Below, one piece after another: positions 8,569-18,088 of a stretch of DNA of 64,000 nucleotides. The notes beneath the pieces were generated by a model that did no database searches, was not told the origin of the DNA, and saw only the letters and a list, made by a program, of their open reading frames with translations. The DNA is from Eubacteriales bacterium (lineage in GTDB: Bacteria > Bacillota > Clostridia > Lachnospirales > Lachnospiraceae), in contig JAUNGJ010000004.1 in the NCBI GenBank assembly GCA_030524585.1, forward strand, positions 21,861-85,860, read 5' to 3'. Every line of letters begins with the position of its first letter. Positions within the stretch are counted from its first letter, which is position 1. The position numbers and the translations under genes are program-made.

Positions 8569-9636
8569 ATGTATAGAAACATGACAAAACAGGTAATGGT
8601 AGGAAATGTTCCGATTGGCGGAGATGCGCCTATCACAATCCAATCCATGACAAATACGAAGACCGAGGATGTGGCTGCGACGGTGGCACAGATTCAGGAG
8701 TTAGCAGATGCCGGATGTCAGATTATCCGCTGCGCAGTGCCTACTTTTGAAGCTGCCAGAGCACTGAAAGAAATCAAGAAACAAATCACCATCCCCCTTG
8801 TAGCGGATATTCATTTTGATTACAAATTAGCCATTGCCGCTATTGAAAACGGAGCGGATAAGATTCGTATCAATCCTGGCAACATCGGCAGTCCCGAGAA
8901 GATTCAGGCTGTAGTAGAAAAGGCTGTAGAATATCAGGTACCGATTCGAATCGGCGTAAACAGCGGCTCCCTGGAAAAGGAACTGATCAGAAAATACGGC
9001 GGTGTAACTGCCGAGGGATTGGTGGAAAGCGCCCTTGACAAGATAAAGATCGTGGAAGGCTTTGGTCTGAAGGATATTATCGTCAGCATCAAATCCTCCG
9101 ATGTCATGATGTGCATTAAGGCCTACGAGCTGATGGTTCAGGCTACCGATTATCCCCTTCATGTGGGAATCACAGAGGCAGGTCCTCTCTCCAGCGGAAT
9201 CATCAAGTCCAGTGTGGGTCTGGGTATTATTCTGAATCAGGGTATCGGAAATACCATCCGTGTTTCCCTGACCGGCGACCGGGTAGAGGAAGTAAAGACA
9301 GCTCAGAAGGTGCTTGCAGCCCTTGGCTTAAGAAAATGCGGCATCGAAGTGGTATCCTGTCCTACCTGCGGCAGAACACAGATCGATTTGATCCGTCTTG
9401 CCAATCAGGTTGAAACACTGGTTGCAGGCTATGATCTGAATCTCAAGGTTGCTGTCATGGGCTGTGTGGTCAATGGCCCTGGCGAAGCCAGAGAGGCTGA
9501 TCTGGGTATAGCCGGCGGCCGCGGGGAAGGCTTACTGTTCAAAAAGGGACAGATTGTACACAAAATGCCGGAATCACAGCTTTTATCTGCACTGAAGGAT
9601 GAGCTGGATCACTGGGATGAAGAAAGGAATAATTAA
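8569..9636 (+). CDS. ispG: 4-hydroxy-3-methylbut-2-enyl diphosphate synthase
   Basis: IspG (GcpE) converts the cyclic diphosphate MEcPP into HMBPP in the MEP isoprenoid pathway, using a [4Fe-4S] cluster and a reduced carrier. This 355-residue protein has the TIM-barrel start [20 protein letters not shown], the segment [10 protein letters not shown] and the C-terminal cluster ligands CPTCGRTQ and [11 protein letters not shown]. The start is the ATG at 8569 behind GGAGGAAG; a longer frame from 8524 would include the leader hairpin. It is not beside dxr/rseP, the usual clostridial place, but leads an operon with a SorC regulator and an HPr-like protein, so it may be a second or specialised copy. 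Confidence 0.93.
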   Translation: MYRNMTKQVMVGNVPIGGDAPITIQSMTNTKTEDVAATVAQIQELADAGCQIIRCAVPTFEAARALKEIKKQITIPLVADIHFDYKLAIAAIENGADKIRINPGNIGSPEKIQAVVEKAVEYQVPIRIGVNSGSLEKELIRKYGGVTAEGLVESALDKIKIVEGFGLKDIIVSIKSSDVMMCIKAYELMVQATDYPLHVGITEAGPLSSGIIKSSVGLGIILNQGIGNTIRVSLTGDRVEEVKTAQKVLAALGLRKCGIEVVSCPTCGRTQIDLIRLANQVETLVAGYDLNLKVAVMGCVVNGPGEAREADLGIAGGRGEGLLFKKGQIVHKMPESQLLSALKDELDHWDEERNN

Positions 9637-9650
9637 ATCAAAATTATAAC

Positions 9651-10622
9651 ATGAAAAAGATTGTTAACAATGAACGTATGATGCTGCGCGTATGCGATCT
9701 GTATTACAACAGAGATGTAAGTCAGAGCGACATCGCAAAGCTGCTGGACATCTCCCGTCCTACTGTTTCCAGGCTGTTAAAGAGCGCCAAGCAGAAAAGG
9801 GTTGTGGAGATTATCATTTCCGACCCTCAGAAACGACGATATTCTGAATTGGAGCGGAGGCTGGAGAAAACATTTAAACTCCAGGAAGTCATTGTGGCAG
9901 ATACCGTAGATGACAGTAACCAGAAAGATGTTCTGGCCAAAATGGCTGCCGGTTATCTGAACTCCATACTGAAAGACAACGATGTTATTGGCGTTGGCAT
10001 GGGAACCACCCTGCGTTACATCGCGCCATATGCATCCAAACAGTTCCAGAACCTTACCTTTGTTCCGCTTCTGGGCGGAAGCGGCAACATGGAGGTTACT
10101 CTGGATGCCAACTATGTAGTGGATGTTTTAGCCAAATCCTTCTGTGGAAACGGATTACATCTTTATGTGCCCGCAGTCGTTTCACGTGCCCAGACAAAGA
10201 GGACGCTCCTAAAAGAAGAAAGCGTCTGCAAAGTAATGAACTGTTACGACCGTCTGAGTGCAGTTTTGGTCGGTATCGGCACCGGCGATGACAGATCGTC
10301 AGCCTTTCAGAGCGGCTACTACTCTGAAGAGATGAAGAAACATGTCAGAGAAGCGGAGGTGTGCGGCGATATCTGCATGCATCTCTATGGAAGAGACGGC
10401 AATGCAGAACGAATTGAGTATAATAAACAGGTTTTTGGAATAAATCTGAACAAATTAAAAAAAGTTCCTTATGCCATCGGAATCGCCAGCGGCATTCACA
10501 AAGCAGAGGCAATTCGCGGAGCAATTCGCGGCGGTTATATCAATGTACTGGTCACCGATGCCAAATGTGCAGAAGCTTTGTTTCAACTGGAAGAAAATGA
10601 AGCTTCCACAGGGAACAGATAA
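9651..10622 (+). CDS. SorC/DeoR-type sugar-phosphate-sensing transcriptional regulator
   Basis: This 323-residue regulator has an N-terminal helix-turn-helix (DVSQSDIAKLLDISRPTVSR, about residues 24-43) and a C-terminal SorC effector domain with VIGVGMGTT and VGIGTGDD phosphate-loop-like segments. Members usually bind phosphorylated sugars and repress or activate their own operon. It starts 14 bp after ispG and ends 15 bp before the HPr-like gene, so the three are co-transcribed. A strong ribosome binding site is not evident for the first ATG. The effector is unknown; the ispG context makes a polyol or isoprenoid-precursor phosphate conceivable. Confidence 0.85.
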   Translation: MKKIVNNERMMLRVCDLYYNRDVSQSDIAKLLDISRPTVSRLLKSAKQKRVVEIIISDPQKRRYSELERRLEKTFKLQEVIVADTVDDSNQKDVLAKMAAGYLNSILKDNDVIGVGMGTTLRYIAPYASKQFQNLTFVPLLGGSGNMEVTLDANYVVDVLAKSFCGNGLHLYVPAVVSRAQTKRTLLKEESVCKVMNCYDRLSAVLVGIGTGDDRSSAFQSGYYSEEMKKHVREAEVCGDICMHLYGRDGNAERIEYNKQVFGINLNKLKKVPYAIGIASGIHKAEAIRGAIRGGYINVLVTDAKCAEALFQLEENEASTGNR

Positions 10623-10637
10623 AAAGGAGGGCAACTT

Positions 10638-10913
10638 ATGTATATAAAAAAAGCAAAAATTTTAAATCCTTTGGGAATCCACGGACGAGCAGCCAACAAA
10701 TTCACCCATGCTGCTTCCCAGTTTGACTCACATATTTTTGTAGAAAGAGCCGATGATGCCCTGAAAAAAGCAAACGCCAAATCTATCGTATTTCTTTTGG
10801 CGCTGTGCCTGAACCAGAATGATGAAATTATCATCTCTGCCGAAGGTCCTGATGAAGAAAACGCTGTCAATGCTCTGGTGGATTGTCTTCAGACGCTGGC
10901 AGATGAAGAATAG
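10638..10913 (+). CDS. HPr family phosphocarrier protein
   Basis: This 91-residue protein has the HPr fold pattern and the active-site segment NPLGIHGRAANKF with His15, the residue phosphorylated by PTS enzyme I. The neighbouring sequence is HGRAA rather than the canonical HARPA, and the regulatory serine is retained in NAKSI but shifted to residue 49 by a small insertion. It is therefore probably a specialised HPr paralogue, not the housekeeping PtsH. AAGGAGG precedes its ATG and a terminator follows. Its partner transporter or regulatory target is not visible nearby. Confidence 0.85.
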   Translation: MYIKKAKILNPLGIHGRAANKFTHAASQFDSHIFVERADDALKKANAKSIVFLLALCLNQNDEIIISAEGPDEENAVNALVDCLQTLADEE

Positions 10914-10939
10914 AATAAAAATTCCCGAATAAACATTTG

Positions 10940-10974
10940 AGTGCTGTTCACACAGAGTGGACAGCACTTTTTTC
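10940..10974 (+). terminator. Rho-independent terminator of the ispG operon
   Basis: A 10-bp stem AGTGCTGTTC/GGACAGCACT (one G-T pair, 10940-10949 and 10959-10968) is followed directly by six Ts. Confidence 0.85.
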
Positions 10975-10975
10975 A

Positions 10976-13000
10976 TCATTTATATTCTTCTATTATCCTC
11001 AGGTCCCATGCAGGAATTATGACAGACTCTTTTTCTTCCACCGGATCTCCGCACAGAATATCATATCCCGGCTTTCCCGTATAAATCGCAGACTGCTCCT
11101 TCTCAGAATAATTCAGATAAAAGCGCAGGCTTTTTCCAGCCCCATTCACGCCTTTTCTTACAATTACCGGGAAGGACTCTGCCCCTGCAGGCTCCACCCC
11201 GGCCATCTGAAGTGCATCTGTAAGAATCCGCCCCAAAAGTTCTCTGTCCATCATACACCCGATATAGTATCCATATCCTTTTCCAAAATGGTTCCGGGTA
11301 ACTGCCGCATACTCCTTCCAGCAGTAATGCTCATAAGTAAGCAGCACCTCTGCCCCTTCCGGGATCAAAAGCTCCATAAATACCTCTGCTTCATGTTCTT
11401 CCACATCTTTCGCAGCAGGACCCGCAAGCTTTACATTCCCCGGAAATGCAAACTGGTGATAACGTACTCCCATACATCCCCTCAGAATACGCGGCTGTAC
11501 CTCGTGGCTTACCTTCACATTCTCATTGGCAAATCCGGTCTTAAAGGTGGACACCAGCGTCCCGCCCTGCTCCACATATGCCTTCAGACGCTCCAGAAGC
11601 CCGTCAGAGGCCGCATAAAGCGCAGGTGTGACAATCATCCTGTACTGTCCTAAATCTTCAGTTTCCGGCCAGATAATATCACATTCTACATTCATCCGGT
11701 ACAAAGTGTCATACATCCACCGGAACACATCATTATAATCCGTATCTCCCGGCTTCGAGCCGTTTGCTGTGGACTCAATCCCAAACCATTTTAATGCTGT
11801 CAGCGCTTCGTTGCTGACAAGAACCGCCACTTCATTCCTCTTCTTCAGCCCCTGCAGATGTTCCCCCAGTTCCGCAAATTCTTTCCCGATTCTGCAGGCC
11901 TCAAGATACGTCGCATTTTCTGCAAAATCATGGCTCAGCACCCCCTTCCAGTAAGTCTCGCAGGCATTGTGAAGGGAGTGCCAGTGCCAGTATTCCACGC
12001 CGCACGCACCGGAGGCAATATGGCTGTACGCCTGCAGCCGGAGCTGCCCCTTATACGGCGTCCATCCGGGAAATCCCTGGGCCGCCGTCTCCAACACCAG
12101 ATAATTATCCTTCTTCAGACACCGGATCAGATCGCCGCCAAAGGCAATCTCAGCCCCTGTCAGGTCATCCTGAGACGGATGATAGATATCGCATCCTGCA
12201 ACTGTCAGACACTTCGCCACCTGTAAATGATCCACAAAGGGCTGTACGCCATAGGAATAACCGCGCCACTCATAATCCAGATTGTGAGTGATAAACTGGT
12301 CTTCCCCCCGGTATTCATTTACAATATCCGCCTGCCAGCTAAGAAACTTTGTCACAAGAGACCGCTGGAACTTCTCAAATTCCGCCCCGAGACTTCCGTT
12401 AATGGTTCCTCTCACATCCGGAAAATCCTCCCAGGCATTGATCCGATTACTCCAGTAATCCAGACCAAATTCCCGGTTCAGAAGGTCCAGATCACCATCA
12501 AATTTCTGACGGAGATATTTCACAAACTGTCTCTGTACATTCTGCCCGGCAGTTCCATAATATTTGGTCTCGTTATCCAGTTGGAATCCCACCACACATT
12601 TCCGGTGTGCCGTACATTCCATCAGCTTCCTTATGATACGCTCCGCATAATACAGATAGGCAGGATGCGTAATATCCATAATCTGTCTGGGGCCGTAAAT
12701 GCCTCTTCCATTTACCGTGGTCGCAATCACCTCCGGATAAGACTTCTCCATCCAGGAGGGAATCGCATAGGTAGGCGTTCCGATAATCACATCAATGCCT
12801 GCCTCTTCCATCGCATCCATCACTCGTATCACATGGGAAAAATCAAAGACTCCCTCCTGAGGCTCACAGGTACTCCAGGTGGATTCCGCAATACGCACCG
12901 TATTGATTCCCGCCCTTTTCATCATTTCTATATCCTGGTCCAGGCGCTCGCAGGGCATATATTCATCGTAATAGGCAGCGCCAAAACGTATTTTATTCAT
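10976..13000 (-). CDS. GH42 beta-galactosidase
   Basis: This 674-residue enzyme has the GH42 layout: a TIM barrel opening with RFGAAYYDEYMP, RIAESTWSTCEP, the acid/base region GFQLDNETKYYG, a trimerisation domain and a C-terminal beta domain. It has no signal peptide, so it hydrolyses imported galactosides or arabinosides in the cytoplasm. ATG 13000 is chosen because GAAGGAG lies 6-7 bp upstream; the frame from 13021 lies in the MATE gene. The start overlaps the MATE stop codon (ATGAATAA), indicating coupling. No sugar transporter is adjacent, so the natural substrate is open. Confidence 0.9.
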   Translation of the reverse strand: MNKIRFGAAYYDEYMPCERLDQDIEMMKRAGINTVRIAESTWSTCEPQEGVFDFSHVIRVMDAMEEAGIDVIIGTPTYAIPSWMEKSYPEVIATTVNGRGIYGPRQIMDITHPAYLYYAERIIRKLMECTAHRKCVVGFQLDNETKYYGTAGQNVQRQFVKYLRQKFDGDLDLLNREFGLDYWSNRINAWEDFPDVRGTINGSLGAEFEKFQRSLVTKFLSWQADIVNEYRGEDQFITHNLDYEWRGYSYGVQPFVDHLQVAKCLTVAGCDIYHPSQDDLTGAEIAFGGDLIRCLKKDNYLVLETAAQGFPGWTPYKGQLRLQAYSHIASGACGVEYWHWHSLHNACETYWKGVLSHDFAENATYLEACRIGKEFAELGEHLQGLKKRNEVAVLVSNEALTALKWFGIESTANGSKPGDTDYNDVFRWMYDTLYRMNVECDIIWPETEDLGQYRMIVTPALYAASDGLLERLKAYVEQGGTLVSTFKTGFANENVKVSHEVQPRILRGCMGVRYHQFAFPGNVKLAGPAAKDVEEHEAEVFMELLIPEGAEVLLTYEHYCWKEYAAVTRNHFGKGYGYYIGCMMDRELLGRILTDALQMAGVEPAGAESFPVIVRKGVNGAGKSLRFYLNYSEKEQSAIYTGKPGYDILCGDPVEEKESVIIPAWDLRIIEEYK

Positions 13001-14387
13001 TACAGACTCCTTCTTCATCAATATTTCTCTTTCTCATTTTTTCGTAGGCATGTACCCAATCCGTTTTCAGCAGGAACCAGAGGAACACGATACTGCTTAA
13101 GCTCCAGGTAATCGGATAAGCCCAGCAAATCGTTCGAAACACCGGAACAAACCGGATGGCTACCGTTACATATATAACTCTTACTCCACACCAGAACCCC
13201 AGCATGGTCGCCATCGGCACCACCGATTTGCCGCAGCCTCTTAAAATCCCCGTAGCGCTGTGAGAAAACGCCAGAAGAAAGTAAAAGAGCGTAACTGTCC
13301 GCTGCATAAGCACACCATACCGAACTGCCTCATCTGCTTTTGCAAAGATACCCACAAGATATGGCGCTGTGTTAAATGCAATCACTCCAATCACCTCTGC
13401 AATCGCAATACAGGAAAAGACACCAAAAGCAGCTCCTTTTTTCGCGCGGTCATATTCCCTCGCTCCCAGATTCTGGCTGATAAAGGTGGACATGGTAAGA
13501 GACATGGCCATAATCGGAATAAATACGAACCCTTCGATCTTTGAATGGGCTCCCATGCCTGACATGGCATACTCCCCAAAGGCGTTGACGTTGGTCTGCA
13601 CCACAACATTTCCGATACTGATCACCGAATTCTGGATGCCCGCCGGAAGTCCCTGATGAATTACGTCCTTCATCATATATCCGTAAAATTTCAGCTTTTT
13701 CCAGCTGATCCGGGTGTACCCTTCATTCTTCCTCATGCGCCGGATACAGAGCAGAGCGCTCAATCCCTGGGACAGCACTGTGGCGCCGGCAGCGCCGGCT
13801 ACACCCCAGTGAAATCCTGCTACGAACAGGATGTCCAGCACAACATTTACAATAGAAGACACTGCCAGATAGTATAGCGGATGAAGGCTGTCCCCCAGCG
13901 CCCGCATAATTGACATGAACATATTGTACATAACAATCGTCACACTGCCTGCAAAATAGATTCTAAAATAGGTAATGGACTCTGGCAGAACATTTTCCGG
14001 CACCTGCATCAGCTTCAGTATCTGGGGCGCCCCAAAGACTCCTACCGCCGTCACGGCAACAGAAGCGGCAATTCCAAACAAAACATTCGTATGAATGGCA
14101 CGTTCCACGTTTTCCTCGTCTCCGGCTCCGAAATAGTGGGAAATCACCACTCCGCCGCCAATTGCGATTCCATTAAAAAAACCCACAATCAAAAAAACAA
14201 GGCTTCCCGATGTGCTGACCGCCGCAAAGGCTGTATTATCAGCGAAATTACCAATTACCCAGGCATCTGCCATATTATATAATTGCTGCAGAAGCTGCCC
14301 AAGAATTAAGGGAATCGTAAAACTTATGATTCCCTTTGCTACAGACCCTTTTGTCAAATCTACTGTTTTCTGATTCATTTTTATCAC
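12993..14387 (-). CDS. MATE family efflux transporter
   Basis: This 464-residue membrane protein has twelve predicted helices in two halves and MATE signatures such as PLILGQLLQQLYNMADAWVI near the N terminus and the matching second-half segment around residues 240-290. It exports cationic drugs or metabolites in exchange for Na+ or H+. Its 3' end overlaps the GH42 start and its 5' end follows the COG2426 gene by one base, so the three are one transcript. Specificity cannot be inferred. Confidence 0.88.
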   Translation of the reverse strand: MIKMNQKTVDLTKGSVAKGIISFTIPLILGQLLQQLYNMADAWVIGNFADNTAFAAVSTSGSLVFLIVGFFNGIAIGGGVVISHYFGAGDEENVERAIHTNVLFGIAASVAVTAVGVFGAPQILKLMQVPENVLPESITYFRIYFAGSVTIVMYNMFMSIMRALGDSLHPLYYLAVSSIVNVVLDILFVAGFHWGVAGAAGATVLSQGLSALLCIRRMRKNEGYTRISWKKLKFYGYMMKDVIHQGLPAGIQNSVISIGNVVVQTNVNAFGEYAMSGMGAHSKIEGFVFIPIMAMSLTMSTFISQNLGAREYDRAKKGAAFGVFSCIAIAEVIGVIAFNTAPYLVGIFAKADEAVRYGVLMQRTVTLFYFLLAFSHSATGILRGCGKSVVPMATMLGFWCGVRVIYVTVAIRFVPVFRTICWAYPITWSLSSIVFLWFLLKTDWVHAYEKMRKRNIDEEGVCNE

Positions 14388-14388
14388 T

Positions 14389-14901
14389 TTATCCTAACAA
14401 CTGTACACCGCCTAAAAGTACGTAAGATATAAACCACATGATTACGGTAGCCATACAGATTCCGATCACAATTGCCGGAAATGCCTTCTTGAACTTGATT
14501 CCCAGAAGCGCAGCGATCAGAGAACCCGTCCACGCTCCGGTTCCCGGAAGGGGAATCCCCACGAAAAGCACCAGACCCCAGAACTCATATTTCTCAATCC
14601 GATCGCTCTTGCTCATGGCTTTATTCTCAAGCTTTGTTACCAAAGGCTTGAAAATTCTTGTTTTTTTCATCCAGCCAAAAATCGGTGTAATCAAAAACAA
14701 AATAAATGGCACCGGGATAATATTCCCAAGTACACACAGAGGAATTGCCTTGGCAACCGGCACTCCCAATATAGGCCCGGCCACCAATAAAGCCCCTCGA
14801 AGCTCAAGCAGCGGAATCATGGATATAATAAAGACAATCGCTTCCTTTCCAAAGCTTCCGCTCAGTGTATCAATCACAGCCTGCACAAGTGTCTCTGTCA
14901 T
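14389..14901 (-). CDS. COG2426-type small membrane protein (putative multidrug export)
   Basis: The 170-residue integral membrane protein has about five hydrophobic segments and the family motifs SMIPLLELRGALLVAG and FVGIPLPGTGAWTGSLIAAL. The family is annotated as small multidrug export proteins, but direct evidence for transport is thin. It lies between hisC (6 bp) and the MATE gene (1 bp), consistent with a membrane accessory or export role in the same operon. Confidence 0.8.
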   Translation of the reverse strand: MTETLVQAVIDTLSGSFGKEAIVFIISMIPLLELRGALLVAGPILGVPVAKAIPLCVLGNIIPVPFILFLITPIFGWMKKTRIFKPLVTKLENKAMSKSDRIEKYEFWGLVLFVGIPLPGTGAWTGSLIAALLGIKFKKAFPAIVIGICMATVIMWFISYVLLGGVQLLG

Positions 14902-14907
14902 AATTCA

Positions 14908-15969
14908 TTATTCTCCCTTTCGTTTTAAGTATCCATCCAGGAACTTAAACAGCGCTTCCATCTCTTCTCTGGTTCCGATGGTCACCCGCAGATACTGCTC
15001 AATGCGTTCACTTCCCCAGAACCGCACGTAAATGTCCGCTTTTTTCAGTTCCTCAAACAGCTCTCTGGCGTCATACTCCGGATGGGTCACAAAGATAAAA
15101 TTCGCCTGTGAATCCAGACAGTTAAAGCCAAGCTCCGCAAACTGAGTCTTTGCCCATTCTCTGGTGTCTACAATCTTCTGAACAATCTCTTCAAAATACG
15201 CTTTATCCCTCACGGCCTCCGCGCCACAGACCAGCGACGTCTGATTCATGGTATAGGAATTAAAAGAGTATTTAACGTCATTCAGGTGCCTGATCAGCGC
15301 CGGATTTCCGATCGCATACCCGATCCGCATACCTGCCATCGAGCGGGCCTTGGAAAAGGTCTGCACAACGATCAGGTTCTCATATTTACGGATCAGCTCC
15401 AGCGCGGACTTCCCTGCAAAATCAATATATGCCTCATCTACGATGACAATGACATCCTGATTATGGGAAATGATATCTTCCACAAATGCAAGATCTTCAT
15501 AGATAGCCGTCGGCGCATTCGGATTCGGGAAAATGACGCCGCCATTTTCCTTATAATAATCCTCCTTCACGATGCGGAAATTCTCATCCAGCCTCTGGCA
15601 TTCATAGGGAATCCGGTAGAGGTCCGCCCATACTTTATAAAAGGAGTATGTAATATCCGGAAAGAGAATTGGCCGGTCCGAATTGAAGAAGGTCAGAAAG
15701 CACATGGACAGCACATCATCTGAGCCTACTCCCACGAATACCTGATCCTTCTCCACGCCATAATATTCTGCAAGCGCATTTACCAGTACGCCTGCTTCAG
15801 GATCCGGATAAAGGCGCATACGGTCGGTATCCATCTGCTGCAGCGCTTTCCTGACTCCCGGCGCAGGAGGATACGGATTCTCATTGGTATTCAGCTTGAT
15901 CACCCTGCGCTGGGGCTGCTCCCCCGGCACATAAGGCTCCACCTTACGGATATTCTTCTCAAATGCTTT
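14908..15969 (-). CDS. hisC: Histidinol-phosphate aminotransferase
   Basis: This 353-residue fold-type I PLP enzyme has HisC features: KLNTNENPYPPAPGV at the N terminus, FPNPNAPTA, the aspartate in VDEAYIDF, the PLP lysine in QTFSKARSMAGMRIGY and RFWGSERIEQYLRVTIGT near the C terminus. It makes histidinol phosphate in histidine synthesis and can often act on aromatic amino acids. The ATG at 15969 is preceded by GGAG and lies four bases after the stop of the upstream aminotransferase. No other his gene is nearby, so it may be a broad-range paralogue. Confidence 0.85.
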   Translation of the reverse strand, partial: KAFEKNIRKVEPYVPGEQPQRRVIKLNTNENPYPPAPGVRKALQQMDTDRMRLYPDPEAGVLVNALAEYYGVEKDQVFVGVGSDDVLSMCFLTFFNSDRPILFPDITYSFYKVWADLYRIPYECQRLDENFRIVKEDYYKENGGVIFPNPNAPTAIYEDLAFVEDIISHNQDVIVIVDEAYIDFAGKSALELIRKYENLIVVQTFSKARSMAGMRIGYAIGNPALIRHLNDVKYSFNSYTMNQTSLVCGAEAVRDKAYFEEIVQKIVDTREWAKTQFAELGFNCLDSQANFIFVTHPEYDARELFEELKKADIYVRFWGSERIEQYLRVTIGTREEMEALFKFLDGYLKRKGE

Positions 15970-15973
15970 CATT

Positions 15974-17161
15974 TTAGAAATACTCCTTTGCAAGCTCTGC
16001 AAATTTCGGCAGTGAATTTACGATGGTTTCATAAGATACACAGTATGCAAGCCTTACATAGCCCGGACACGCAAAAGAGCTTCCCGGCACCATAAGAATG
16101 TTATACTTCTTGCCTGCTGCACAGAACTCTTTCTCATCTGCTACCGGAGACTTCACAAACAGATAGAATGCGCCTTCCGGTTTGATACACTCAAATCCGC
16201 ACTCCTTCAATCCATTGTAAAGTGTCTCCCGGTTTCTGTCATAGTAAGAGACATCTGCCTTCTCATTCAGACATTTCTTAACGATCTTCTGCTGTAAAGT
16301 CGGCGCATTGACAAATCCCAGAATCCGGTTTGCCACATTCGCTGCTGACAGCACCGTCTCGCTGTCTGTCACCTCATCCGGAATCACCAGATATCCAATA
16401 CGCTCTCCCGGCAGAGACAGAGATTTGCTGTAAGAGTACCCTACAATGGTATTGTTATAATATTTGGTCAGATAGGGGACCTCTACATCACCGTATACCA
16501 GCTCCCGGTACGGCTCATCCGAAATCAGATAAATCTCGGTTCCATACTCCTTCTGCTTTGCTTCCATGATTGCCGCAAGCTTCTGAATCGTCTCTTCTGA
16601 ATAAACCACTCCCGTCGGATTGTTCGGCGTATTTACAATAACCGCCTTGGTCTTCGGAGTAATCTTCTCTTCAAATTCATCCAGTTTCGGTTGAAAGTCT
16701 ACGGTGTTCGGAGAAATCTCCACCAGCACGCCGTCATAATTATTGGTATAAGAACGGTATTCTCCAAAATAAGGTGCAAATGCGATCACTTCATCACCTG
16801 GGTTGATCAGCGTCTTTAAGATTACGTTCAATCCGCCTGCCGCTCCTACCGTCATAACGATATTCTTTCCCTCAAAAGCGGTTCCAAATCTCTCGTTCAG
16901 AGACTCGGCAACGGCCTCTCTTACATCTGCATAACCACTGTTACTGTTGGTATACCCGTGAAGCACAACCGGATCCTCCTCCTCAAGAAGCTCCAGAATC
17001 GCTTTCTTTACCGCCTCCGGCGCTGCCACGTTAGGATTTCCAAGGCTGAAATCAAACACATTCTCAGGCCCGTAAATCCCTGCCAGACGGTTTCCTTCCT
17101 CAAACATTGCGCGGATGGCCGAACTGTTCGCCACCATCCCTTTCATCTTCTCTGCTATCAT
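15974..17161 (-). CDS. Class I/II aminotransferase (aspartate aminotransferase-like)
   Basis: This 395-residue PLP enzyme has TVGAAGGLN, VNTPNNPTG, ISDEPYRELVYG and the PLP lysine segment YSYSKSLSLPGERIGY. It probably transaminates aspartate or another amino acid with 2-oxoglutarate. It is tightly packed between DUF2156 (2 bp) and hisC, with an AAAGGAG site before the ATG. Exact specificity is not readable. Confidence 0.88.
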   Translation of the reverse strand: MIAEKMKGMVANSSAIRAMFEEGNRLAGIYGPENVFDFSLGNPNVAAPEAVKKAILELLEEEDPVVLHGYTNSNSGYADVREAVAESLNERFGTAFEGKNIVMTVGAAGGLNVILKTLINPGDEVIAFAPYFGEYRSYTNNYDGVLVEISPNTVDFQPKLDEFEEKITPKTKAVIVNTPNNPTGVVYSEETIQKLAAIMEAKQKEYGTEIYLISDEPYRELVYGDVEVPYLTKYYNNTIVGYSYSKSLSLPGERIGYLVIPDEVTDSETVLSAANVANRILGFVNAPTLQQKIVKKCLNEKADVSYYDRNRETLYNGLKECGFECIKPEGAFYLFVKSPVADEKEFCAAGKKYNILMVPGSSFACPGYVRLAYCVSYETIVNSLPKFAELAKEYF

Positions 17162-17163
17162 GA

Positions 17164-18075
17164 CTATTCACTCTCCTTTTCTGTCACAAGCCCTTTTTCC
17201 ACCATAAACACCGGACGGTACGACCGCTTCGCCTTGCGAAGTCCCTCCGCGCCGGTATCCTCTTCCCTGTTTACATATTTATAATCCATACAGGCATGCT
17301 GTACAAACTGCTGATTGATCATAGTATACGCACCGTCAATGTCCGCAAAAGCCTTCTCAATATGCACCACAAAGGTATCCCCGCAAATAGGTTCTCCAAT
17401 GGTAAATGCGGCAATCGCCCCGTCAACCCTCAGAATTCCACCAATCAGCTCCAGCTCTTCAAACAGCCGGAGTGAATTCAAAGTAACGCAGATCTCTGCA
17501 TTCTTCTCTTCATCATCCTCACAGCCGTTCTCATTCCGCCATTTCAGCGCCATCTGGAAGCAATCCTCCAGATTGTCCTTCGTGATCGGTTCATAGCTCC
17601 ATCTATCCTCATAGACACTCTTGAATTTATTAATATGATTCCGTTTGCCGTGAAGTTTCTTTCCTGAGAGGGTTGCAAGCTTCTCCGATTCATAAACGTA
17701 ATCTGCATAGTCCTCATTGTATTCCACCTGAAATCTGCCCGGATACCACTGATCAATACATGCAAAGTTATCCGGCGTTACGTTATACATTTCAAAAGGA
17801 ACATTTCGCTCCCTGCTGTACTCCATCAGTACATCAATGGCACGTTTTACATTCTCCGGTTCTCCCGCAGGGAAAGCAAAATCAAATTTATCTTCATTCT
17901 CGCTTTTGAACACCAGCGCCCCCTCTACCACAGCAAAGGTCACATTGTAAAATCTTGCCCAGAGATACACATTCGTAAATGTGCGCTCACAGCTTCTGCT
18001 TGTGTGATTCCTGAAAAAATCTGAAATCAGTTCCCTGTCCTTCAATTCCGGTTTCTTAAAATCAATCTCAATCAT
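17164..18075 (-). CDS. DUF2156 (phosphatidylglycerol lysyltransferase C-terminal-like) protein
   Basis: The 303-residue protein matches the stand-alone DUF2156 fold, two GNAT-like domains related to the soluble part of MprF. Recognisable segments are TFTNVYLWARFYN, LSGKKLHGKRNHINKF and NREEDTGAEGLRKAKRSY near the C terminus. MprF relatives transfer amino acids from tRNA to lipids, but the stand-alone proteins have no membrane domain and no established reaction. It starts 13 bp after the 5'-nucleotidase gene in the same operon. Confidence 0.8.
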   Translation of the reverse strand: MIEIDFKKPELKDRELISDFFRNHTSRSCERTFTNVYLWARFYNVTFAVVEGALVFKSENEDKFDFAFPAGEPENVKRAIDVLMEYSRERNVPFEMYNVTPDNFACIDQWYPGRFQVEYNEDYADYVYESEKLATLSGKKLHGKRNHINKFKSVYEDRWSYEPITKDNLEDCFQMALKWRNENGCEDDEEKNAEICVTLNSLRLFEELELIGGILRVDGAIAAFTIGEPICGDTFVVHIEKAFADIDGAYTMINQQFVQHACMDYKYVNREEDTGAEGLRKAKRSYRPVFMVEKGLVTEKESE

Positions 18076-18088
18076 ACCCTACCTTCTT

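Noticed and set aside
12227-13111. 294-codon plus-strand frame opposite GH42 and MATE
   Set aside because: It is a mirror frame of GH42 codons; composition is His/Ile/Arg-rich and no domain is visible.
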